This document shows, in pieces, positions 7,568 to 14,557 of a stretch of 19,439 bases of DNA. Both the position numbers and the translations under genes were made by a program. Numbering within the stretch: position 1 is the first letter of the stretch; the number at the start of each line of letters is the position of its first letter. The notes under the pieces are model-generated. The model was not told the DNA's origin. It ran no database searches and saw nothing but the letters and a program-made list of their open reading frames with translations. The DNA comes from CALGLS01 sp047626155 (GTDB lineage Bacteria; Bacteroidota; Bacteroidia; Chitinophagales; Saprospiraceae), in NCBI GenBank assembly GCA_047626155.1, contig JBLHRR010000106.1, forward strand, positions 1-19,439, read 5' to 3'.

Positions 7568-8896
7568 CTAATCACTTCTAAGCGCCTTTATCGGATCTTC
7601 ATAAGCCGCCTTCCTTGCTGGAAAAATTCCGAAAACCAAACCAACAAAGGCTGCGACTCCAAAGGACAATACAATTGACCAGGTAGACACTACCGTTGGA
7701 ATATCGGCTTGGGCGGCGACAACATGTGCGGCAATAACACCCAGGATTATTCCCACTAAGCCTCCGGCCAAACTGATAAAAATAGCTTCAAATAAAAATT
7801 GGTAAATAATGTCCATTCGATTGGCACCAAGGGAGCGACGTACTCCGATTTCTTTGATTCTCTCTAGAACGGAAGCCAGCATGATATTCATAATCCCGAT
7901 ACCTCCTACTAACAATGAAATTCCGGCAATGACCGCTAGGACTATATTAAACGTTTCCTGAGTTTTTTGTTCCTGTTGCAAAAGTAATTCTGGTACTTGA
8001 ATTTCATAATCCACCACATCATTGTGTCGACGCTTCAAGATCCGAGCAATTAGATCAGCAGCTGATTGCAGTGTACTACTTTCCTTCATTCGAATCACCA
8101 CTCTGTCCAATTGATGATAATTACCATCGTCTTTCTCATCCTCATCATCATCCCAATCACTTTGCTTGATATCTGCTTTACTGTAATAAGCCCTATTTTC
8201 AAAACGTAAGAGTGCTGTTGAGACAGGGATATAGACATCAGAATTGTAATCCCGGATTCCGAGATTCTCTAGATTTTCCTTAGTAGCCACTCGCTTTTCC
8301 AGTATACCGATAATGGTCAGCCAGGTATTGCCACACTTTATTTTTTGCCCGACCGGATCTTCCTCACTGAAAAATTGTTTCTGTATATTTTTTCCAATGA
8401 TACAAACCGGGCGACCTCCCTCCATGTGCTTGTCATGAAACAATCTTCCGCTTTCCAGTTCTAAATTATTAAGTTCAAAAAAGGCATTGGTTATTCCGAT
8501 GCAGTTTGCCTTTTTGAGTTTGGCAGATTGGATGATATTGGTTCTGAGGACGACTTCTGGGCTTACTTTTTCTATGCCAGGAACCACCTCTTCCAAAGAA
8601 CGAACATCCTCTAGTGTAAGACCCACCGACCAAGGTGTTTTTTTCGCTCCTTGATTGTTGCCCTGACCACTATTTTCATCTTCTTCCAACACCAATGATT
8701 TGATGACAATATTATTAGAACCAATCAATTTCATTTGATCCAGAATAGATTGCTTGGCCCCCGTCCCGATAGCTAACATTGCTATTACAGCAGCTACGCC
8801 GAAGATGATACCGAGTGCGGTCAGGAAGGCACGGAGCTGGTTGGCAAAGACGCCTTCCATGGCTAGTTGAAAATTAAAAAGGATTCTTTGGAACAT
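7568..8896 (-). CDS. MacB-type ABC transporter permease (no ATPase domain)
   Basis: A 442-residue inner-membrane protein with the MacB/FtsX layout. TM1 is at about 22-45, a large periplasmic MacB_PCD domain follows at about 50-300, and three C-terminal TM helices lie near 315-345, 365-395 and 405-428. The core FtsX-domain signature is present (GIMNIMLASVLERIKEIGVRRSLGA, 334-358; FPARKAAYEDPIKALR at the end). These transporters use mechanotransmission to move substrates through a partner TolC. Unlike MacB itself there is no fused nucleotide-binding domain, and no separate ATPase gene lies in the cluster. A short acidic stretch (DDDEDEKDDG, 249-258) sits in the periplasmic domain. The start is ATG at 8894-8896. 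Confidence 0.93.
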   Translation of the reverse strand: MFQRILFNFQLAMEGVFANQLRAFLTALGIIFGVAAVIAMLAIGTGAKQSILDQMKLIGSNNIVIKSLVLEEDENSGQGNNQGAKKTPWSVGLTLEDVRSLEEVVPGIEKVSPEVVLRTNIIQSAKLKKANCIGITNAFFELNNLELESGRLFHDKHMEGGRPVCIIGKNIQKQFFSEEDPVGQKIKCGNTWLTIIGILEKRVATKENLENLGIRDYNSDVYIPVSTALLRFENRAYYSKADIKQSDWDDDEDEKDDGNYHQLDRVVIRMKESSTLQSAADLIARILKRRHNDVVDYEIQVPELLLQQEQKTQETFNIVLAVIAGISLLVGGIGIMNIMLASVLERIKEIGVRRSLGANRMDIIYQFLFEAIFISLAGGLVGIILGVIAAHVVAAQADIPTVVSTWSIVLSFGVAAFVGLVFGIFPARKAAYEDPIKALRSD

Positions 8897-8933
8897 GGTT
8901 TTAGTTGTTAGTATTACACGAAAAATAATCCGG

Positions 8934-10322
8934 TTAATTAAAAATCATCATTCCACCACCTCCGCCACCTTCACTTGAAATTTTCTCATCCTTCACTGCC
9001 TTCATTTTCGCGTTCATCGCTTCTTGCCTTGCTTCCTGCGCTTCTTCCATTCGCTTCTTAATCTCTGCTTTAATTACTGGATCAACTCCAACCAGGCTCA
9101 AATCACCAGCATTAGATGGTGCGACTAACAACACTTCTTCATTTGCCGAAAGTCCATGCTCTATAATAATCCCTTCATCATTTGACAAGCCAGTGATGAC
9201 TTCCTTTTTAGAGAGTCTCCCTCCACTTTCTACAAAAACATAACTCAGAGTATCCGAAAATAAAGCCTCCAACGGAATAGACAGCACGTCTGCAAATACA
9301 TCTGTAACAATCTCATTACTAGTAGTCATCGCCGGACGTAAAATAGAATCTACTTCGTTAACCTGAACTGTTACTTCAAAAACTTTAGAATCATAATTTT
9401 TCAACTGTTCTCCGATGTTAGCTACTTGAATTATAGTTCCGGAATAAGAATTCTCTGGAAAAGCATCCACCCTCATCGTTACTTCTTGTCCTTTTTTTAC
9501 ACGACTGATGTCTACTTCATTAATGTAAGTTTTACTAACCATATCACTTAAATCAGGAAGTTCCGCTACCACCGGATCCCAAGTACTAATTTGAGAACCG
9601 GGCCCTACTTTTCCATTCCATGAGCGCGCATAAATGACCATTCCACTCTTGGGCGCCATTATTTTGAAGCTATTGGAAAGGTCTGATAATTGTTTCCTTT
9701 TCAACTCTTCCTGATTCAAATCAGCCATAATTTCATTGATCTTGGCAACCGATTTTTCCTCCGTCAATGCATATTTAGATTCCAATTGATTGTAATCTCG
9801 CTGAATACGCTCCAACTCAATATTGGCCTGCTGGATAACCATTGGCGCTTCATATTTGCTTTGGTCAACCTCCAATAACTTTTCCTTCATAGAAAATTTC
9901 ATATTGATCAGTTGATCACGTAAACCACGCATTTCAATCGCCGTATCAATTCGTGTCTGCTCCAACTGTGTCTCGATTTTATCAAGTTCCGATTGGGCTT
10001 CTTTTAGCTTTTGATCTAGTTCTGTTCTATCCAGAGTCGCTACATATTCCCCTTCCTTAACGATGGTTCCCTCCGGTACTAGATCCGTAATATTAGTCTG
10101 ATAAATACGAGCAGATCTCATTCCCTGAGGCCCTCTTATTTTTTCAGATCGTTTAGCTTTGAGTTCTCCAGTTGCGTTAACTCGAATAATGAACTCCCCC
10201 TGATCGACACTGGTCTTCAAGGTTTTTTCAAGATTTTTTTCGGTACCAGGAGTAAAGTAAAAATAGGCGGCTGCTAATGCTCCGATAAGAAGCAGGGGAA
10301 AGATATAACGGGTGTAAGACAT
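8934..10322 (-). CDS. HlyD/MacA-type membrane fusion protein of an efflux system
   Basis: A 462-residue periplasmic adaptor. An N-terminal membrane anchor (about 6-25) is followed by a biotinyl-lipoyl-like segment (VPEGTIVKEGEYVATLDRTEL, about 82-102), a long coiled coil (about 100-225), the second lipoyl half (IMAPKSGMVIYARSW), and beta-barrel and membrane-proximal domains to about 410. It would bridge the permease and the TolC-like channel. The C-terminus is unusual: a charged helix (KKRMEEAQEARQEAMNAKMK) ends in a glycine run and MMIFN. The start is ATG at 10320-10322. It is the first gene of the operon, 37 bp ahead of the permease, with a candidate promoter about 65-95 bp upstream. Confidence 0.92.
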   Translation of the reverse strand: MSYTRYIFPLLLIGALAAAYFYFTPGTEKNLEKTLKTSVDQGEFIIRVNATGELKAKRSEKIRGPQGMRSARIYQTNITDLVPEGTIVKEGEYVATLDRTELDQKLKEAQSELDKIETQLEQTRIDTAIEMRGLRDQLINMKFSMKEKLLEVDQSKYEAPMVIQQANIELERIQRDYNQLESKYALTEEKSVAKINEIMADLNQEELKRKQLSDLSNSFKIMAPKSGMVIYARSWNGKVGPGSQISTWDPVVAELPDLSDMVSKTYINEVDISRVKKGQEVTMRVDAFPENSYSGTIIQVANIGEQLKNYDSKVFEVTVQVNEVDSILRPAMTTSNEIVTDVFADVLSIPLEALFSDTLSYVFVESGGRLSKKEVITGLSNDEGIIIEHGLSANEEVLLVAPSNAGDLSLVGVDPVIKAEIKKRMEEAQEARQEAMNAKMKAVKDEKISSEGGGGGGMMIFN

Positions 10323-10386
10323 AGCTTTTTGGTTTTTCTATAGAGAAAATAATGTTTCAAGCTGGTGCATGGAAATAGTATAATCG

Positions 10387-10415
10387 CTAAAGTAGGCAAT
10401 TAAAATAGAGCGCAA
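10387..10415 (-). promoter_or_regulatory. Candidate Bacteroidota-type promoter of the efflux operon
   Basis: On the minus strand TTG (10413-10415) is followed after 18 bp by TACTTTAG (10387-10394). This differs at one defined position from the Bacteroidota -7 consensus TAnnTTTG, with a TTG-type -33 element. It would give a leader of roughly 55-60 nt before the fusion-protein ATG. The assignment rests on consensus and spacing only. Confidence 0.35.
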
Positions 10416-10431
10416 TAAAGGCGACATTTTA

Positions 10432-10446
10432 TTAACATCCTGTTAA
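10432..10446. promoter_or_regulatory. TTAACA-TCC-TGTTAA dyad, candidate operator
   Basis: A perfect 6-bp inverted repeat with a 3-bp centre, lying 17 bp upstream of the candidate -33 element of the efflux operon. The position suits an activator or other dimeric regulator. No regulator gene is adjacent. Confidence 0.4.
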
Positions 10447-10567
10447 CAAGGCGGTGTTGAATACGAATCTTAATACAATATAAAGATGCATGCGACCTAG
10501 TAAAGGTTGCACATTCTGCTAGACTATAAGGAAGTTTTTTTGAAAAGAAACAGAAGGGGAATAGAAC

Positions 10568-10630
10568 GATGAATGGTAAACTACAGAAGGTGGACGGTAA
10601 ATGATGGACGGTGAACGGTATATGGTGGAC
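10568..10630. repeat. Nine-unit heptanucleotide tandem repeat, consensus GGTRRAY
   Basis: Nine consecutive 7-bp units in register, 63 bp in total. GGTGGAC appears at 10589-10595 and 10624-10630, with variants GGTAAAC, GGTAAAT, GGTGAAC, GGTATAT and GATGGAC between; the third unit is the most divergent. On the minus strand the tract starts 12 bp after the receptor stop codon. The format resembles the short tandemly repeated heptamers (STRR) described in cyanobacteria. Confidence 0.8.
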
Positions 10631-10642
10631 TTTTTTACTTTT

Positions 10643-13432
10643 CTACTTCTTCTTATAATTCAAAAAAGTATACTGAAACTTCAGCATTACATATCGTTGT
10701 AAGACATTTGTTTGGACATCTTCTATGTAGACATCGGTAACATTTCTGGTTATTTTTCTATTCTGATTTAGTAAATCAAAAACGGACAGAGTGATTTCCC
10801 CTCTTTGGTTTTTAAATATTTTTTTTCCTATTCCTGCATTCCATAACAAATAGGCTTCGTTAAAACCATCACCGAGCCCGCTGTAATATTGATGTGCTAT
10901 TTCTGAGCGCAAAACAATACCGGCAGGAAGTACCCAACCAAAGCGCAACTTGGAATTCTGGCTCCAAAACTTTTCATCTGTGCTTTGTACCAATGTATTA
11001 TCTACTTGGTTATAGCTCGAACGGGAGGAAATAGTGAAGTCTACTTTATCACTGATATTACTACTTAGCGTTACACCAAGGCCTGTATTTTTATTGTTAG
11101 CATAATTCAGTTCGTCATTTAAGAGACCAGGTGTTCGGGTATAATTTCCATTAAAATCAAAGTTCAAATTAATTTTCCATTTTTTAATGGGAACGCCATA
11201 AGTCAGAAAGCTACTAAGACTTACATAGCCATCCAAATTAACCGGGCGACTTAACTGAGCTCCTGGAATCAAAACCACATTCTCAAAGACAGCGTTAGTC
11301 GTTTCTCTTAGGTAAGTACTATTCCCAATGTAATCATTACTATATGATCCATTTACATTAAAATAAAAAACGGTTGATTTTGCAGTATTAGTGTTAGAAT
11401 AACGAATTCCCAAACGATGTTGAACTGATTGATCTAAAGCGGGATTACCAATAGATAAGGAAATCGGATTGCTATTATTCAAGACGTTTTGCAATTGAGA
11501 CACAGAAGGGTTTTGAGTATTGGACCTATAGAAAAAACGGACATTTTTTTCTTTACTAAAACGATAACGCAGCATTGCCATTGGTAAAACGGAGTAATAA
11601 TTTCGACTAAGCTGAGTTTCCAAGGGAAAGGTCTCATCTGATTTCAAATTAGCATACTGAAAGAAAGCTCGCACCATTATTCGGAGCTCCCTACCTCGCC
11701 GATAACGGTAACCGCCTCCGAATTGCTGTGTCGTGTAGGTATTGTTAAAAACAGAAGATTGGAGTATATTGAGATCGTTATACTCATTTTCAGCACTAAC
11801 AAAATCATAGGTCTTTTGGTCTGATTTATCCTCCTGCCAAGTACTTCGATAATCAATGGACAAACTGGAATTTTCGCCAACAGGTTCGGTATAGGACAAT
11901 CTTCCTCCGAGCTTCCAACCATTAGTCATTAAGTCCGCTGTTTGATCCAATGTATCGTTTACGAATTCAGTATCATCAGCGTATCCATTCAAAGCGTATT
12001 GATTGCTTTCTCCTATATTATCATTGTAATCTGTTTGTGCGGAAATGGAAATAGTACGACCTCGTTTTGCTAGTTTTCGTCGCCAGGTGAGGTTGTTGCT
12101 AAAGCTTGTTCCGGAGAGATCAGAAGCAAAGTCGTTGTTCGTGAAGTTTAGGATGGCCTCTTCGTCCTTGGTTTCTCCCAGTGTTTTGGATTCTCCGTCA
12201 TTCATTTGCAAACTCAGCATAGGCCTGATAGTCAATGAGTTAAAAGAATCTAAGTCTATTTTCCAACGCATGTTTAGTCGGTGATTACTATTCGTACTAT
12301 TGGCAATATTATCTTCCATGTACTTTTGCCCATCGGCTCTACCTGTTACAAAAACACGATCTAACAATTCTTCTTCATTGGTGTCTGACCAATTGAAAAA
12401 GTAAGAACCAGATACGTCAACCTTCTTTCCTATTTTATCAGAGTAGTTCAATCCGATCGCATTTGTAGTTGCAATACCACTGTTAGCATTGACCAAGAAA
12501 TCATTAACAGAGCTTCCGCCTCCGCGACCTCCACGCCCTCTTCCACCACGTCCTCTCCCACCACCAGAAGAACCGACCACCCCAAGAATATCATCCGTTG
12601 AGAAATTCTGAATATTGATGTTATTAGATTGGCCAATAATAGAAATCCGTCTATCGCCATCGAAGATATTGGTATTCCCTCCAAGTTGATATTTATTTTC
12701 ATAACCATAACCCGCATATACTTTCCCGAACTTCCCATTGTTCATTCCAGGCTTTGTTATGATGTTAATGGTTTTGGTGGTTTCCCCGTCTTGAAAACCC
12801 GTGAACTGAGCTTGTTCACTTTGCTGATCATAGACTTGTATTTTGCTGATAATTTCTGCTGGTAGATTTCGTAAAGCTGCCGTTGGGTCATTTCCAAAAA
12901 ATGGCTTTCCGTCTACTAACACTTGTTTTACATCTTCGCCCTGCGCTTGTACCTTTCCGTTCTCAATAACGACTCCAGGCATTTTTTCAATGAGTTCTTC
13001 TGCGGTAGCATCTTGTAAAGATTTGAATGCTGTAGCGTTATATTGAGTCGTATCCTCTAATTGTTCTGCCATCGGTATTGTCTCCACTACAGTCACCTGA
13101 TCCAAATCGACTCCGCCTTCTTGCAACAATACATTTCCGAGGTTTGTATTTTTATCGACAACCACCTCTTGAAATAAACCCTGATAACCGATGTAAGTAA
13201 TTTTTATTTTGTAACCACCTTGTTCTATCTCTTCCAATTTAAATGTTCCGTCTGCTGCTGTGCTAGTAGCTTTCACATCGTCCCCCCAAGGATATTGCAA
13301 AAACACATAAGCACCTACGAGTGCCTCTTCAGACTTCGCAGACAGAATCTTCCCAGTAATGGTATAAGTATTTTGAGCAGAGACTGCGGTGTTCAACAGG
13401 ATGAAGAGCAGGAGGTAGAGATGTTTTGACAT
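10643..13432 (-). CDS. TonB-dependent-receptor-like outer-membrane beta-barrel protein
   Basis: A 929-residue outer-membrane protein. The signal peptide MSKHLYLLLFILLNTAVSAQ is followed by a carboxypeptidase-regulatory-like domain (about 22-103, TITGKILSAKSEEALVGAYV), a plug domain (about 130-230, with EELIEKMPGVVIENGKVQ and QVLVDGKPFFGNDP), then a long barrel of the Bacteroidota 'outer membrane beta-barrel' type. Between plug and barrel strands lies a Gly/Arg-rich segment (290-306, GGGRGRGGRGRGG and on). These receptors import ligands or assemble surface factors with TonB energy; the ligand is unknown and no SusD partner is present. The frame opens upstream to a TTG (13493-13495). I chose the ATG at 13430-13432 because the signal peptide begins there. 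It lies in the same direction between the Spy-like gene and the efflux operon. Confidence 0.92.
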   Translation of the reverse strand: MSKHLYLLLFILLNTAVSAQNTYTITGKILSAKSEEALVGAYVFLQYPWGDDVKATSTAADGTFKLEEIEQGGYKIKITYIGYQGLFQEVVVDKNTNLGNVLLQEGGVDLDQVTVVETIPMAEQLEDTTQYNATAFKSLQDATAEELIEKMPGVVIENGKVQAQGEDVKQVLVDGKPFFGNDPTAALRNLPAEIISKIQVYDQQSEQAQFTGFQDGETTKTINIITKPGMNNGKFGKVYAGYGYENKYQLGGNTNIFDGDRRISIIGQSNNINIQNFSTDDILGVVGSSGGGRGRGGRGRGGRGGGSSVNDFLVNANSGIATTNAIGLNYSDKIGKKVDVSGSYFFNWSDTNEEELLDRVFVTGRADGQKYMEDNIANSTNSNHRLNMRWKIDLDSFNSLTIRPMLSLQMNDGESKTLGETKDEEAILNFTNNDFASDLSGTSFSNNLTWRRKLAKRGRTISISAQTDYNDNIGESNQYALNGYADDTEFVNDTLDQTADLMTNGWKLGGRLSYTEPVGENSSLSIDYRSTWQEDKSDQKTYDFVSAENEYNDLNILQSSVFNNTYTTQQFGGGYRYRRGRELRIMVRAFFQYANLKSDETFPLETQLSRNYYSVLPMAMLRYRFSKEKNVRFFYRSNTQNPSVSQLQNVLNNSNPISLSIGNPALDQSVQHRLGIRYSNTNTAKSTVFYFNVNGSYSNDYIGNSTYLRETTNAVFENVVLIPGAQLSRPVNLDGYVSLSSFLTYGVPIKKWKINLNFDFNGNYTRTPGLLNDELNYANNKNTGLGVTLSSNISDKVDFTISSRSSYNQVDNTLVQSTDEKFWSQNSKLRFGWVLPAGIVLRSEIAHQYYSGLGDGFNEAYLLWNAGIGKKIFKNQRGEITLSVFDLLNQNRKITRNVTDVYIEDVQTNVLQRYVMLKFQYTFLNYKKK

Positions 13433-13552
13433 TGGAGTGGAGGTTGTTTTATTAGAATAAAAGAGGGTTGATAATGGTGGATAAGAGCGGATCAAGGTAG
13501 ATGAGGGTTCCCTTAATACGCGGACTTTCGGGAAGCCTTTATTTATTGTTGT

Positions 13553-13578
13553 AATAAAAAACTTACGAGTAGCGCAAG
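13553..13578 (-). terminator. Probable intrinsic terminator after the Spy-like gene
   Basis: On the minus strand the stem CTTGCG-CTACT-CGTAAG (13562-13578, six pairs including one G-T) is followed directly by TTTTTTATTA. It lies about 100 bp downstream of the Spy-like stop and 120 bp before the receptor ATG, so it would end the Spy-like transcript and separate it from the receptor gene. Confidence 0.5.
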
Positions 13579-13676
13579 GTTCTGAAATTCAAAAACTACA
13601 CTTTTCCTTTTTAAAGCTTAGATACGATTGGACAAACATCCTCGCTTTCGTTTGAGGGAAACCCTGATCAGCCCTT

Positions 13677-14093
13677 CTAACTCTTCTTCCCTCCTTTTCC
13701 TTTTCGGCCTTTACGCCCTTCTCTTTTCTGCATTCTGGCTTCTTCCATTTTCTCAAACTTCGTCCATTGGTCTTTTGTCAAAATAGTCTGCAATTCAGCC
13801 GTTTGTTCCCCTCTCATCTTTTGCATGTTTTCGCGCATGGTTGTTCTGTCAAAGTCTTCACTTTCCCTTGCCGCTTTCCGAAAGTCAGACACCTTGTTAG
13901 CGTACTTAAGATTGATTTCACTGACCTTGTTCGCCTGAGCAGTAGACAAGGTCAAAGAATCTGTCATTCGCTGGGTTTGCTTTTGAGCCATTTCGATTGG
14001 GTCTCCACCTCGCCCCCCTCTTTGCGCTTGCATATTCAAACTACAAAGGAAACATAACATAAATACGGCAGCTAATTTTAATGTAAATTTCAT
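13677..14093 (-). CDS. Spy/CpxP-like small periplasmic protein
   Basis: A 138-residue exported protein. The signal peptide (about 1-23, ending MQAQ) leaves a mature N-terminus beginning near QRGGRGGDP. The body is predicted all-helical and highly charged, with a segment like the LTxxQ repeats of Spy/CpxP (DSLTLSTAQANKVSEINLKY, about 45-64, and LTKDQWTKFEKMEEARMQ). The C-terminus is strongly basic (KREGRKGRKGKGGKKS). Relatives are envelope-stress chaperones or metal-responsive sensors, but this one is too diverged to assign a specific role. The start is ATG at 14091-14093 with a short A-rich leader and a candidate -7 box about 26 bp upstream. It is followed on the same strand by the receptor and the efflux operon. 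Confidence 0.82.
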   Translation of the reverse strand: MKFTLKLAAVFMLCFLCSLNMQAQRGGRGGDPIEMAQKQTQRMTDSLTLSTAQANKVSEINLKYANKVSDFRKAARESEDFDRTTMRENMQKMRGEQTAELQTILTKDQWTKFEKMEEARMQKREGRKGRKGKGGKKS

Positions 14094-14118
14094 TTCTTTA
14101 GATTTTAAATTTCTTTGA

Positions 14119-14154
14119 CAAAATTATAGAAATACAGAATAGCCCTAGAGGGCT
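14119..14154 (-). promoter_or_regulatory. Candidate promoter and operator of the Spy-like gene
   Basis: On the minus strand TAATTTTG (14119-14126) is an exact match to the Bacteroidota -7 consensus TAnnTTTG, placing the transcript start about 20 nt from the ATG. No TTG occurs at the -33 position. Instead the perfect dyad AGCCC-TAGA-GGGCT (14141-14154) sits there, suggesting an operator or activator site. Basis is consensus and position only. Confidence 0.4.
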
Positions 14155-14294
14155 CGGATAGGTTCGTCAAAGAATCATTTTTAAATGTGAATCAAGTATA
14201 GAGGACATTTTTACACTTACGTAATAAACCTTTTGTTGCTACTTAGACAGCCCAATGGCCATTAATTTACTCACTATGCCCTTAATATTACACC

Positions 14295-14397
14295 AAAAAT
14301 AATTTCCCGATTTCTTTCGTGGAAACAATTATATAAACCACTCTCTCTATGGTCGTTTTGATTTACATAGTTGTTTCCAAATCGGGAAGTTAATTTT
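14295..14397. repeat. Long imperfect inverted repeat (34-pair hairpin)
   Basis: The left arm 14295-14337 pairs with the right arm 14362-14397 around a 24-nt loop. Perfect blocks include TTCCCGATTT (14304-14313) with AAATCGGGAA (14379-14388), and GGAAACAA (14321-14328) with TTGTTTCC (14371-14378). The only large asymmetry is a 7-nt bulge at 14314-14320. An A-run precedes it and a T-run follows it, as in bidirectional terminators, yet it sits between divergent genes. Confidence 0.7.
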
Positions 14398-14557
14398 TCG
14401 TTGTCACTTATTAAATAATTAGATGATTAAAGAGAGGCAAACTTTCTACCGAAGCCGTATTTTGTGCAGTTATTTCGGGACTGGGATTTTCTTTCTTTTT
14501 TGGAACCATCTTACCATACAATGGGTTAAACCAACTTAACTCCGTAATCAACATCAT

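Larger units (their letters stand above)
10323..10642. other. 320-bp intergenic region: efflux promoter region and heptad tract
   Basis: Separates the receptor gene from the efflux operon, both on the minus strand. It holds a candidate promoter (10387-10415), a 15-bp dyad (10432-10446) and a nine-unit heptanucleotide tract (10568-10630). No coding sequence was recognised. Confidence 0.6.
14094..14557. other. 464-bp divergent intergenic region
   Basis: Lies between the minus-strand Spy-like gene and the plus-strand MFS gene, so it should hold both promoters. It contains the Spy-like promoter candidate (14119-14154) and a long imperfect hairpin (14295-14397). A 38-codon ATG ORF (14423-14539) and an overlapping start-less frame just before the MFS gene were judged not supportable. 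Confidence 0.55.

Noticed and set aside
8316..8347. Possible frameshift or domain loss in the permease because of its missing ATPase domain.
   Set aside because: The frame is continuous and complete from TM1 to the C-terminal FtsX domain. Stand-alone MacB-type permeases are a normal form, so this is not a truncated protein.
12448..12738. A minus-strand ORF with Val/Glu/Gly-rich repeats inside the receptor gene.
   Set aside because: It is the alternative-frame reading of the Gly/Arg-rich coding repeat of the receptor, not a gene.
13433..13495. A longer receptor N-terminus starting at TTG (13493-13495).
   Set aside because: It would place 21 residues in front of a clear signal peptide beginning at the ATG at 13430-13432.
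14423..14539. A 38-codon ATG ORF (MIKERQTFYRS and on) just upstream of the MFS gene.
   Set aside because: It is short, with no recognisable family and no ribosome binding site. It overlaps another equally plausible frame, so neither is convincing.
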